In this document: positions 54,133-63,800 of the stretch, piece after piece
Layout: the number at the start of each line of letters is the position of its first letter
Numbering within the stretch: the first letter of the stretch is position 1
Assembly (NCBI GenBank): GCA_964537925.1
Contig: CAZICV010000003.1
Span: 248,001-312,000 of the forward strand
DNA: 64,000 nucleotides
Reading direction: 5' to 3'
DNA from: SLDF01 sp964537925
GTDB taxonomy: Bacteria; Bacteroidota; Bacteroidia; Chitinophagales; Saprospiraceae
Made by a program: the position numbers and the translations under genes
The notes under the pieces: model-generated
What the model saw: the letters and a program-made list of their open reading frames with translations, nothing else
Database searches by the model: none
Told to the model about the DNA's origin: nothing

Positions 54133-55821
54133 TTATTGGTGCTCCATCAGTTTGCGGTACTTGAACTTCTGCGTGGAAGGATCCCCGAGACGCTTGCGGC
54201 GATTCTCTTCGTAGTCGGTGTACCCGCCTTCAAAGAAGTAAACCTGGGCATCGCCTTCGAACGCGAGGATATGCGTAGCTATCCTGTCCAGGAACCACCG
54301 GTCGTGCGAGATGACTACAGCACAGCCTCCGAAGTTCTCAAGACCTTCTTCCAGTGCGCGAAGTGTGTTGACGTCTATATCGTTGGTCGGCTCATCCAGC
54401 AGAAGTACGTTGGCCTCCTGCTTCAGGCACATAGCCAGGTGAAGCCTGTTGCGCTCACCACCGGAGAGTACGCCGCACTTCTTCTCCTGGTCGGAGCCTG
54501 TGAAGTTGAACCTGGACAGGTAGGCGCGGCTGTTCATCCGCATGTTGCCCATATCTATCCAGTCATTGCCGCCGGATACTACTTCATAGACCGACTTGTT
54601 GGGGTCGATGTCCTTGTGGGTCTGGTCGACATAGCCCAGCTTGACGGTATCGCCGACCAGGAAACTTCCTTTGTCGGCCTGCTCCAGTCCCATGATCATG
54701 CGGAACAAGGTCGTCTTACCGGCGCCGTTGGGGCCGATCACGCCCACGATACCACCCTGGGGCAAACTGAAGCTGAGATTCTCGATCAGCAGCCGGTCGT
54801 CATAGGCTTTATATACATCGGTTGCCTCAATTACATTGGCGCCGAGTCTTGGGCCATTCGGGATGAAGATCTCCAGCTTTTCTTCTTTTGACTTCGTCTC
54901 CTCGGAGGCCAGTTTTTCATAGTTGTTGAGGCGTGCTTTAGCTTTCGCCTGGCGCCCTTTGGGGTTCATACGGACCCACTCAAGCTCGCGCATAAGCGCT
55001 TTCTGGCGCTTGCTCTCCTGTTTTTCTTCCAGTGCAAGTCGTTTCTGTTTTTGCTCCAGCCAGGAGCTGTAGTTGCCCTCCCATGGAATACCTTCTCCCC
55101 TGTCGAGCTCAAGTATCCAACCGGCTACATTGTCCAGGAAGTACCTGTCGTGCGTCACGGCTATGACAGTACCTTTGTACTGTGCCAGGTGCTGCTCCAG
55201 CCAGTGGATCGACTCTGCATCGAGGTGGTTGGTCGGCTCATCCAGCAACAGTATATCGGGATTCTGCAGGAGCAGGCGACACAGCGCCAGTCGGCGGCGT
55301 TCTCCACCGGAGAGTACACTCACTTTAGCATCGGGATCGGGGCAGCGAAGGGCCTGCATGGCGCGCTCCAGCACCGAGTCGATCTCCCAGCCGTTGGCTG
55401 CGTCGATCTGGTCGCCCAGCTCTCCCTGGCGCGTCAGCAGCTTGTCCATCTTGTCGGGGTCCATATAGTTCTCCTCGAGACCCATAGCTTCGTTGACCTG
55501 CTCATAGGCTGCCAGCAGGTCCATGATGCCCTGTACGCCCTCGCTCACGATCTCCTTGGCTGTCTTCTCCTGGTCCAGCTGCGGCTCCTGGGAAAGGAAA
55601 CCTATGGAGTAGTCCTTCTGGAACTCGATCTTGCCCTGGTAGTTCTGGTCCTCTCCTGCGATGATCCTCAGCAAGGTGGATTTACCTGATCCGTTGAGAC
55701 CGATGATACCGATCTTGGCTCCGTAGAAGAAGGACAGATATATATTCTTAAGTATGGTCTTGTTGTTCTGCGGGAGCATCTTGCTGACTCCCATCATAGA
55801 GAAAATAATCTTCTGATCCAT
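54133..55821 (-). CDS. ettA: energy-dependent translational throttle protein EttA (ABC-F)
   Basis: 562 residues, full length. Two ABC domains: Walker A GLNGSGKST and GPNGAGKTT, signatures LSGGERRRL and LSGGERNRL, Walker B LLLDEPTNHLD and LLLDEPTNDID. EttA-specific features are the long arm and linker (MRELEWVRMNPKGRQAKAKA) and the FKYRKLMEH end. Gates ribosomes into elongation according to ATP/ADP. Own promoter element at 55844. Confidence 0.97.
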   Translation of the reverse strand: MDQKIIFSMMGVSKMLPQNNKTILKNIYLSFFYGAKIGIIGLNGSGKSTLLRIIAGEDQNYQGKIEFQKDYSIGFLSQEPQLDQEKTAKEIVSEGVQGIMDLLAAYEQVNEAMGLEENYMDPDKMDKLLTRQGELGDQIDAANGWEIDSVLERAMQALRCPDPDAKVSVLSGGERRRLALCRLLLQNPDILLLDEPTNHLDAESIHWLEQHLAQYKGTVIAVTHDRYFLDNVAGWILELDRGEGIPWEGNYSSWLEQKQKRLALEEKQESKRQKALMRELEWVRMNPKGRQAKAKARLNNYEKLASEETKSKEEKLEIFIPNGPRLGANVIEATDVYKAYDDRLLIENLSFSLPQGGIVGVIGPNGAGKTTLFRMIMGLEQADKGSFLVGDTVKLGYVDQTHKDIDPNKSVYEVVSGGNDWIDMGNMRMNSRAYLSRFNFTGSDQEKKCGVLSGGERNRLHLAMCLKQEANVLLLDEPTNDIDVNTLRALEEGLENFGGCAVVISHDRWFLDRIATHILAFEGDAQVYFFEGGYTDYEENRRKRLGDPSTQKFKYRKLMEHQ

Positions 55822-55843
55822 TGGCTGGTATATTTATGTGGCG

Positions 55844-55851
55844 CAAAAATA
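55844..55851 (-). promoter_or_regulatory. -7 element for ettA
   Basis: Leftward TATTTTTG, 22 bp before the ettA ATG; fits TAnnTTTG. Confidence 0.5.
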
Positions 55852-56011
55852 CAGCTTCGCCGGGGAATTATCACCAGCTGCCGGAGATAAGGCCATATGC
55901 CGGGCGCACACACCCGCCACTGACTGGCCAGGCGGTCCGGATCACAGCAGAGAGCCGGTCATATAACAGGGTGAACATATCCCGGCCGTACAACCGCGCG
56001 AGATAATGCGA

Positions 56012-56773
56012 TCAACGGATTTTGCGCCTGAACTCCAGGCGTGCCAGATCCCTGCGCGATGTGAAGATCTTGTCCAGGACACGGGTCAGCGGCAAGGCCA
56101 GCCGCTGCACGGACAGGGAAAACCCGCTCAACGGCTCTCCTTCGCGACGGGAGGATGAGTTGAGCAGTTTGCGGGTAGCGCCCGCGAGGTAATAGCTGAC
56201 CCGGATATTGCTGAATTCCGTATTCACCAGCTCAAACCCCGCACGCTCCATCAACCCGGCGTAATAAGCCACCGGGCGACCGCAACAAAGCTCGTCGCCC
56301 CTGACTGTATTTTCTATACGCTCAAACAGGTAGACACTACGGGCGCTCACTCGAGCCAGTTCGCTGACGATCTGCCCGAGCATTTTCTCATCCGTATTGT
56401 GCTGCAATACAGTGGCTGTGAACACAATATCAAATGTCCTGTCCGGAAACGGGAGCTCTGTACCGTTGATCTTGTACAGTTCTATCTCAGCAGGCAGATG
56501 CCTGCCCGCCAGTGCGACCATATGGCTCGATATATCGGCGCCGGCCAGCCTTGCCGGCCCTTGTGTCCATACCTCCCTGAGATTGCCTCCCGGACCGAAA
56601 CCGATCTCCAGTACCGACCTGCCGTTGAAGTCGATCTCATTCAGCATCTGGAGAAAGCGCTGGCGCTTGTACCTGTAGTAAGGCTCATCATCACCAGCTA
56701 TCACATTGTCATCCTCACGCTCGTCGATGCGATCGGCGACTTCCGACCAATATTCTTCGGGGCTATATCCCAT
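56012..56773 (-). CDS. class I SAM-dependent methyltransferase
   Basis: 253 residues. SAM motif I VLEIGFGPGGNLREV at about 55, acidic residue in LAGADIS, motif IV-like FDIVFTATVLQHN. Surrounding residues show no substrate hint. The basic C-terminus (RRDLARLEFRRKIR) could bind a membrane or nucleic acid. The gene is alone between ettA and a divergent methyltransferase-like gene. Confidence 0.88.
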   Translation of the reverse strand: MGYSPEEYWSEVADRIDEREDDNVIAGDDEPYYRYKRQRFLQMLNEIDFNGRSVLEIGFGPGGNLREVWTQGPARLAGADISSHMVALAGRHLPAEIELYKINGTELPFPDRTFDIVFTATVLQHNTDEKMLGQIVSELARVSARSVYLFERIENTVRGDELCCGRPVAYYAGLMERAGFELVNTEFSNIRVSYYLAGATRKLLNSSSRREGEPLSGFSLSVQRLALPLTRVLDKIFTSRRDLARLEFRRKIR

Positions 56774-56987
56774 TTTTTGACTTTGAAAGAGTTCTTAAAA
56801 CCATCATCTGGAAAACAGGCCCGCCAGGCGCTGATTTGTGTGTGTTCCGCCTCCCTTTTAAACAGGTCTCCGGGTACCCTGGGACTAACCCCGGCACGGA
56901 CAGGATGGTTGGATCAGCAGCACAAATGGTGACCATATGCCACATCTGCTACCTGTACCCGTGGAGTAAAAAATGACTAATAGCACC

Positions 56988-56995
56988 TACTTTTG
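56988..56995 (+). promoter_or_regulatory. -7 element for the spermidine-synthase-like gene
   Basis: TACTTTTG ends 8 bp before the ATG at 57004, implying a leader of only a few bases. Confidence 0.45.
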
Positions 56996-57003
56996 CCTGC
57001 CGT

Positions 57004-57708
57004 ATGTCTTTGCAAAACCGGATGCTGCCCCTGCTCAGATGGCTGAGTCATCTCAGAGAAATACATCTCGAGACCGTCCTGCGCGAGGCGGACTCTCCCC
57101 TGTACCTCAGCCTGAAAAAAGGGCGCCTGATGCTACACACCGACCAGACTATCTACTCCTGGGAAGATCGTTATATGAACTTCGTATGGGGTATGGAGCG
57201 GATAGCCTACGACCGGCTTCCGGGTGACCACGCCCTGCTGCTGGGTATGGGCCTGGCTGCTATTCCTTTCATAGCCGAACAAAAGCTCCGCTGGTACGCC
57301 GACTGGACGGCCATAGAACTGGATCCCGATATCATCCGGCTTGCAGAGCGATATGCATTTCCGCAACTCCGCCGTCCGCCGGTCACCTTCTGTGGCGATG
57401 CCTCCGACTGGATCCGGTCCTCGGCTGGCAGCTTTGACCTGATCATACTGGATGTGTGCCGCGAAGACGTGATCAGCCCGGCATTCGAGTCGGCGGCATT
57501 CCTGCAGGCGGTACAGCGCAACCTCAGCCCGGGAGGACTTTTCCTGTACAACCGGTTCTACTCATCGTACAAAGATCAGTTCAAGACCGACCGCTTCTTC
57601 AGGTCGGCGTTCAGATCCGTATTTCCCGGATCAGTGCTGATCGACCAGGGCGGCACCTGCCTGCTGGCAAATCACCCGGAGGCGCTGAAGTCCTCCAAAG
57701 ACAAATAA
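57004..57708 (+). CDS. spermidine-synthase-like methyltransferase-fold protein
   Basis: 234 residues. YMNFVWGMERIAYD, ALLLGMGLAAIPFIAEQ (motif I, glycine-rich), WTAIELDPDIIRLAERY (Asp pair for the adenosyl ribose), FCGDASDWI, and FDLIILDVCREDVISP. This order is that of spermidine synthases, but the polyamine-binding N-terminal barrel is reduced, so the substrate is uncertain. Convergent with the SET-domain gene, 25 bp apart. Confidence 0.85.
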   Translation: MSLQNRMLPLLRWLSHLREIHLETVLREADSPLYLSLKKGRLMLHTDQTIYSWEDRYMNFVWGMERIAYDRLPGDHALLLGMGLAAIPFIAEQKLRWYADWTAIELDPDIIRLAERYAFPQLRRPPVTFCGDASDWIRSSAGSFDLIILDVCREDVISPAFESAAFLQAVQRNLSPGGLFLYNRFYSSYKDQFKTDRFFRSAFRSVFPGSVLIDQGGTCLLANHPEALKSSKDK

Positions 57709-57733
57709 AATGTGGTGTATCACCGGCGGATCG

Positions 57734-58144
57734 CTATTCCTCTTCTCCGCGGGTATTCCGGTCTTCGAACCAGAGCGCATCGCGACTACCCGGGCTTCCG
57801 TGATAGTTGATCGTGACCTCCTCTCCCGCCCTGATATCGCGATAAGCATAGATATCCAGCGTGTTCCTGGTAAAGTCCATCTCATACAGCGCATTACTGT
57901 CATCTGCATGATTGTAAAGAGAGCCATACCCGAGTGCGATAGCCGCCTGCTCCTCCCCGTCGCCCCACAGGAAGTAATAGTCATGGAGCACTGTCCGGTG
58001 TATCAGTGGCACATCGCCGGCAGGGATGACCAGTACAGGGCATATTTCGATCAGTTCGTCGGCATCGATATCCGCTATAGCTATTATACCGCGTCCACCC
58101 AGGACACTGGGCGCAACTATGATCTTTGGAGATCGCTGGCTCAT
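57734..58144 (-). CDS. SET-domain protein (putative lysine methyltransferase)
   Basis: 136 residues, almost entirely the SET fold: GRGIIAIADIDADELIEICPVL near the start, then the SAM-binding LYNHADDSNA (NH motif) at about 78, and GEEVTINYHG at about 107 with the active-site Tyr. SET domains methylate Lys in eukaryotic histones; in bacteria the targets are mostly unknown. No pre- or post-SET Cys cluster. 51 bp downstream of the M23 peptidase gene in the same direction. Confidence 0.88.
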   Translation of the reverse strand: MSQRSPKIIVAPSVLGGRGIIAIADIDADELIEICPVLVIPAGDVPLIHRTVLHDYYFLWGDGEEQAAIALGYGSLYNHADDSNALYEMDFTRNTLDIYAYRDIRAGEEVTINYHGSPGSRDALWFEDRNTRGEEE

Positions 58145-58195
58145 GGCTGATCAGGGGCAGGATTTTCCGTACAGAAAAGCGATTTTCCTATTACA

Positions 58196-59515
58196 TCATG
58201 GTTTGCCGGAAGGACTGGCGGATACAGCTCCCACAGCACCGCTGGCTATATCGGTGGGCGCCTGGTTGAGGGCTTTCATGAGCGAATCCCTGACCACGAA
58301 GAAACCCGGCAGTTCTTTTTCAGGCAGCGGATCGGACTTCGGCAGATCCAGGCGCAAGTGATCTACCTGGCGACCATCCTTCCAGAAACGGAAGCATACA
58401 TGGGGGCCCGTGGCCAAGCCGGTAGATCCTACATAACCGATCACATCGCCCTGCCTGACGCGAGCGCCGGGACGTATCCCTTTGGCAAATGCCCGCATAT
58501 GCAGGTATTGCGTTTGATAGCTCTTGTCGTGTTTTAGTTTGACATAGTTACCGTTGCCGCTGGTATAGGCCGCTGCCTCTACCGTACCATCCGCTACCGC
58601 TATGATAGGTGTACCGGCAGGCGCTGCATAGTCCGTGCCAAAGTGGGCGCGTACCCGCTTGAGCACAGGATGATAGCGCTGCAGGTTGTAACGGCTCGAT
58701 ATACGGCTAAACTCGACCGGGGCCTTGAGGAAGGCCTTTCGTGCAGCCATTCCCTTCTCATCATAATAGCCGTCCACTGAACCGTTGGTATAGCGGAAAG
58801 CATAATAATCCTTATTCCTGTGGTAGAAATGAGCAGCCTTGAGCTCGCCTGCATCCACTTCCTTGCCATCTACATAGATCTTTTCATAGTAGAGCTTGTA
58901 GCGATCTCCCTCCTGCAGGTGGTGAAAGTCAACGGACCATGCCAGCGCCTTCTCCATCTTGGATGTCACACCCTGGTATGCCACTACACCCGCATCCACC
59001 AGGGATTTGTACAGACTCGAGCCCTTTTCGATCACACCGGTCACTACCTCGAGTCTCGTCTCGACAGGCTTATGGATGCGCTCGGCGCACATATTTTTAA
59101 GGTCGTACTGGACATACGCATACTGGCTCTCTTCGTACAACAGGTAAAGCGGCGTCCTGCATGACTTACCGCGCAGGACCATATAGGACTTGCCTTCACG
59201 CAAACGACGCGCATCGAATACATGCTGTGTATTATGCAGAAGCTCGTGTACCTGCTTGTGATCGTGCAGGCATTTGTGCAGGATACCCGCGAAAAATTCG
59301 TTTCTTCCTACGGTACAGGCATCCGGGTAAAACTCGTCCAGGTTGAAACCGTACCGCATATTGGGCGTACGGACTTCAAAAGAACTAAGGTCTGATAATG
59401 CTGTATGCGTGAAGAGAGAGTTGATCTGGGGAGAGATGAGATAGAATCCCAAAGCTACGGCGGCAAATGCCCCTGCAAACCCAAGAGGCATCGGGTTCTT
59501 AAATAGTCTTTTCAA
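58196..59515 (-). CDS. M23-family peptidoglycan endopeptidase, membrane-anchored
   Basis: 439 residues. N-terminal anchor LGFAGAFAAVALGFYLIS. The middle has OapA/LysM-like helical parts (KGSSLYKSLVDAGVV, EGDRYKLYYEKIYVDGK). The lysostaphin-type domain has zinc ligands H and D in HFGTDYAAPAGTPI near 295, YLHMRAFAKGI near 340, and GPHVCFRFW near 370 where the usual H-x-H is H-x-C. Likely cuts cross-bridges in the cell wall. An AT-rich 303-bp gap precedes it. Confidence 0.9.
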   Translation of the reverse strand: MKRLFKNPMPLGFAGAFAAVALGFYLISPQINSLFTHTALSDLSSFEVRTPNMRYGFNLDEFYPDACTVGRNEFFAGILHKCLHDHKQVHELLHNTQHVFDARRLREGKSYMVLRGKSCRTPLYLLYEESQYAYVQYDLKNMCAERIHKPVETRLEVVTGVIEKGSSLYKSLVDAGVVAYQGVTSKMEKALAWSVDFHHLQEGDRYKLYYEKIYVDGKEVDAGELKAAHFYHRNKDYYAFRYTNGSVDGYYDEKGMAARKAFLKAPVEFSRISSRYNLQRYHPVLKRVRAHFGTDYAAPAGTPIIAVADGTVEAAAYTSGNGNYVKLKHDKSYQTQYLHMRAFAKGIRPGARVRQGDVIGYVGSTGLATGPHVCFRFWKDGRQVDHLRLDLPKSDPLPEKELPGFFVVRDSLMKALNQAPTDIASGAVGAVSASPSGKP

Positions 59516-59818
59516 AACCGGCGGCTTTAATGGTTAACATCTGTAGGTATGCGCTGTCGGCAAGGCCCAAAAATAAAACTTAAAAACCGAATATCAGAGA
59601 CATTGCATCGCCTTTTTCGAGCAGATTTGCCAAAGAAAATTCTACGCCGGAGCTTAGGAGGCGATCAAAACAAGCTCCGTACGCTTTTACATTAAAATTA
59701 TATATAATTCATATATATCTAATAATTAGTGTTTTACAAATACTTTGTATTCATAACATTTCAAGCAGCCCTTCACTCATATTTGATATTTTAATAATGT
59801 GTTAAATTTGTTCCCGTT
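59516..59818. promoter_or_regulatory. AT-rich divergent promoter region
   Basis: 303 bp without a gene. Leftward TATTTTTG at 59568-59575 could serve the M23 gene; the folP promoter lies at 59782-59810. Between them there is a long run of A and T without a hairpin. Confidence 0.5.
59782..59810 (+). promoter_or_regulatory. folP promoter, near-leaderless
   Basis: TTTG at 59782-59785, 17-bp spacer, TAAATTTG at 59803-59810. The ATG follows 8 bp later, so the leader should be only a few bases. The best full match to the Bacteroidota promoter in the window. Confidence 0.65.
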
Positions 59819-60661
59819 ATGCCTGAAAGTCAATTATACCAACGCAGCGGAGCGAGATTGATCACTATACCGGTCCCGGCTGTAATGGGTATTGTCAACT
59901 GTACACCGGACTCTTTTTATGCGGGCAGCAGGGTCGCGCATGTCGACCAGGCCCTGGCGGTCGCAGAGCAGATGATAGCAGACGGCGCCGACATACTGGA
60001 TATAGGAGGCATGTCGACCAGGCCTGGTTCCGTGGCGCCGTCAGAAGCGGAGGAATACGACCGGGTCGTACCGGTCGTGGCTGCCCTGGCCGCCCGGTTT
60101 CCGGATACCATCCTGTGTACTGACACATACCGGGCTTCGGTCGCGGCGGGCGCTATACAGGCCGGCTCACACCTGATCAACGATATCTCGGCGGGCAGTA
60201 TGGACAGCGGTCTGCTATCCGTAGTAGCCGAGAACCAGGTGCCTTACGTGCTCATGCACATGCAGGGTGAGCCGCGCACTATGCAGGCTGATCCATCCTA
60301 CCCCACAGGTGTAGTGACAGCGGTCTATGACTTCCTGGCAAACAAGCTCCGGGAGCTATCGGATATGGGCATATGCGATGTAATCCTGGACCCGGGCCTG
60401 GGTTTCGGAAAGACGGTCGCGCACAACTTCGAGCTGCTCAGGGCCATCCCCTTTCTCGGTACACTCGGCAGGCCGCTGCTGATCGGACTGTCCCGCAAGT
60501 CCTTCGTATCCAGGCCGCTGGGTCTGCAACCGGAAGATGCTCTACCGGCCAGCACCGCACTCCACCTGTACGCATTGCAGGCAGGAGCGGCTCTGCTCCG
60601 CGTCCACGATGTGAAGGAGGCCCGGCAGGCCATCCTGCTGCACAGGCAGCTGACAACCTGA
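59819..60661 (+). CDS. folP: dihydropteroate synthase
   Basis: 280 residues. MGIVNCTPDSFYAG, GADILDIGGMSTRPGS, VPYVLMHMQGEPRTMQ, DVILDPGLGFGKTVAHNFELL and GLSRKSFVS are all in place. Joins p-aminobenzoate to the pterin in folate synthesis. Reads NCTPDSFY where many have NVTPDSFS; a common variation. Confidence 0.97.
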   Translation: MPESQLYQRSGARLITIPVPAVMGIVNCTPDSFYAGSRVAHVDQALAVAEQMIADGADILDIGGMSTRPGSVAPSEAEEYDRVVPVVAALAARFPDTILCTDTYRASVAAGAIQAGSHLINDISAGSMDSGLLSVVAENQVPYVLMHMQGEPRTMQADPSYPTGVVTAVYDFLANKLRELSDMGICDVILDPGLGFGKTVAHNFELLRAIPFLGTLGRPLLIGLSRKSFVSRPLGLQPEDALPASTALHLYALQAGAALLRVHDVKEARQAILLHRQLTT

Positions 60662-60751
60662 TACCTGGCTACCACCCGACTAAACCCGGGCAGCATCCGG
60701 CCGTCCAATCCTGCGAAGGATATCGGTATGGTATATTTACCGGCACATCCT

Positions 60752-60765
60752 GCTCTCACGAGAGC
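60752..60765. repeat. short inverted repeat before TamB-like promoter
   Basis: GCTCTC and GAGAGC with an AC centre, 12 bp ahead of the TAATTTTG element. Too short a loop for a usual terminator; a binding site is possible. Confidence 0.3.
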
Positions 60766-60776
60766 CTGAGAAGTGT

Positions 60777-60784
60777 TAATTTTG
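60777..60784 (+). promoter_or_regulatory. -7 element for TamB-like gene
   Basis: TAATTTTG, 66 bp before the proposed CTG start. Confidence 0.4.
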
Positions 60785-60850
60785 TTGTTAAAACCGGAAC
60801 CTTCGGCACCAGACTTTCTTTTTTAATTGTCTTAACCAGAAAAACAAGAT

Positions 60851-63800
60851 CTGAGTAACCAGGAAGCACATACCGACCCTGAGCAGCAACCCGTACAACC
60901 CGGGAAGAAAAAACGCTCTGTCCCGCTTCTCCTCATCAAGTGGGCATCGGTCGTGTTTTTGTCCCTGCTGGCCCTTTTGTTCATACTCTATTTTGTCATA
61001 CAACTACCCGGGGTCCAGCGCTGGGGTATCGGCAAGCTGACGGACTTCTTCCGCAAGGAATGGCAGACCGAGGTTGCGATCGACAAGTTTCGCCTGAGCT
61101 TCAGCGAGATGCTGGTGCTGGAAGGCGTATATATTGCCGACCGGCAGGGCGATACGCTTCTTTATGCCGGGGAACTGAGGGCCGGGTTTGGCGCCAACAT
61201 ACTCAGTCTGCTGGACAATGAGCTGAGACTCAACAGCATCTATCTCAAGGACACACATGTACACCTCAAGCGTGAGAGCAGCGCATTCAACTTCCAGTTT
61301 ATAATCGATTATTTTGCCTCGGATACGCCGGATACAACTGCCGCAAAGCCTTTCAGGCTGGAGGTAGACCAGCTTTTCCTGGAGCGGGTCCATTTCGAGA
61401 TGGACGACCGCTGGCAAGGCACGGAGATCTCCGCCGAGCTGCCGGTCGGCGAGTTCAGGTTTGAGGATGTGGATTTCACCGAGACGGCTTTCTCACTGCA
61501 GTCCGTATACCTGGGGAAGCCTTCTATCCGTATGTACCTCAGACCGGGGCTGCGCCCTGATCCTGCGGATACAGAGGTCGGGACGGAAGAGCAGGCAACA
61601 GATGAAGACAGCTTGTCCACAGGGCCGGCCTTCCTCATCCGCGCCGGCAAGTTCCAGATCGCAGGTGGTACGATCGACTACCGCAACATGCGGCATTATG
61701 CCGAGCGAACGGCGCCCGCCGACGCCATAGACTACAACTTCATCCGGCTGGATGACCTGGATATAGACCTGGAATCGGTCCAGGTAGCGGACCTGGACGC
61801 CGATGCCGTGATCTGCGGTATACGTTTCCGCACGGACGCCGGTTTCGAACTCCGGCACCTGCAGGCACAGGAGTTCCACATGGACGAGCGTACCATCGCG
61901 CTCAACCAGTTTGCCCTGCGGACACCGACGAGCAGTTTTGGCGACACACTGTCATTCAAGTTCCGCAGCATGGCGGACTTCAACGACTTCACAGATCGGG
62001 TGCTGATGGAAGGACGGATGAAGAACAGTTATCTCAGCATGCAGGATCTCTTCTATTTTGCACCGGGGCTCAGGGAAAACAGCTTCTTCACCAACCACTT
62101 CGACAAAGTGGTGAACCTGAGCGGGATCATCCGCGGACGGGTCAACAACCTGCGCGGCGACAACCTGGACATCGCGATAGCGGGACGTACACAGTTCTCC
62201 GGGAGCTTCAGCAGTCGCAACCTTACCACGCCTTCGGAGACCATACTCAACCTGGACATAGAAAACCTGCATACGGATATCGTTTCCCTCAAACAGATGA
62301 TCCCCGGACTCCGGCTGCCGGAAAACTTCAATAAGCTGGGCAGGATACAGTTCACCGGTAGGTTTGACGGATTCTACCAGGACTTCGTTGCCTACGGCGT
62401 CATGCAGACCAATCTCGGCAGGGTCAGCACGGACTTGCAGCTCAACACGCTGGAAGGCGTACAGAAGGCCCGATATCGCGGAAAACTGGCGCTGGACAAC
62501 TTCAACCTCAGGGCATGGACGGAAAATGACGACCTCGGCAACCTTACTCTGGCCGCCGAAGTGACCAACGGTACCGGCATGACGCTTGAGACGGTACGGG
62601 CCAACCTGTTTGCCAATATCCAGTCCGTCAGTTATAAAGGATACAGCTACGAAAATGTACGGTTCCGCGGGAATATCAACAAAAACCTCGTGGATGGTAA
62701 TATCCTGATCGAGGACGACAACATAGATCTCGTATTCGACGGTACGATTGATTACCTGAGTGAATACCCGACATTTGACTTCACCTCCAGGATCAACAAG
62801 CTGGACCTGCATGCGCTCCACCTGATCAGCAAGCCCTTTGCACTGTCCGGCGACCTGGATCTGAACGTACAATTCAAGAACATATCCAATATCGAAGGAT
62901 TCGCAACGCTGCAGAACCTCACGCTCAGCAAGCCCGGCGTCGCACCGCTGTTCATCGACAGTATCCACATGGATTCCCGTTTCATCGGCGTCCCGGAGAA
63001 AACATTCAGCCTCAATTCCGACCTGGTCGACCTCGACCTGGGTGGTCAGTTCGACTTTCAGCATATCTGGCCCACGCTGGTCGAGATACTCGAGGAGAAG
63101 CACGGGCGTTTTGCCGAAGCGCTCGGTATCCGCGGTGATTTCCGCGATGTGCCGTCCAACGACTTCCGGTTTGACCTCATACTCAAAGACAGCAGGAATG
63201 CGTTCGAGCTGCTGGATATCCCGCTGGAGCCGCTGCAGGATGTGCTGTTGCGCGGAGAATTCAGCAACAAGGATTCCACCAACTTCAAATACAGGATCAC
63301 CGAGCTCAGTATCCCGCGCCTGAGGATGCCGGGATACGAGATAGATACCTTCCGCCTCTTTGCCGAGGGAGACGGGGAGGGCAGCCGCGCTATCATTCAC
63401 TTTGACCGCGGCGTCGCGGGAGGGGTAGATATCGAGCCGCTGGACGCCCTGGTCACCCTGCAAAAGGATACGCTCAACTTCAATATAGGCTCGGACCGGG
63501 TACTGAAGGGTTTTGAGGACCTGAATATCAACGGCCGTTTCTTCCTCGTGGAAGACCGTTTCCACGTAGAGTTTTCCAATCTTGAGTTTGTAGGGCTTGA
63601 TACCCGCTGGAAGATACAGGAGAGCAACTTCGTACAGTTTTCCAAAGACTATATCTATGCGCGCAACCTGCGCTTTTCCGACGGACGCGGCATAATTGCA
63701 TTCTCGACGATCGACAGCAAGGGCATACAGGTACTGGGCAATGACATAGACCTGGCGCTGCTCAACAAATCCCTGGAACCTGCGGGTATCGACCTCAAGG

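Noticed and set aside
61952..63565. 537-codon leftward open frame
   Set aside because: Lies fully inside the TamB-like gene, in opposite direction; composition is the shadow of a strand with strong codon bias. The rightward frame has the membrane anchor and repeat pattern of a known family.
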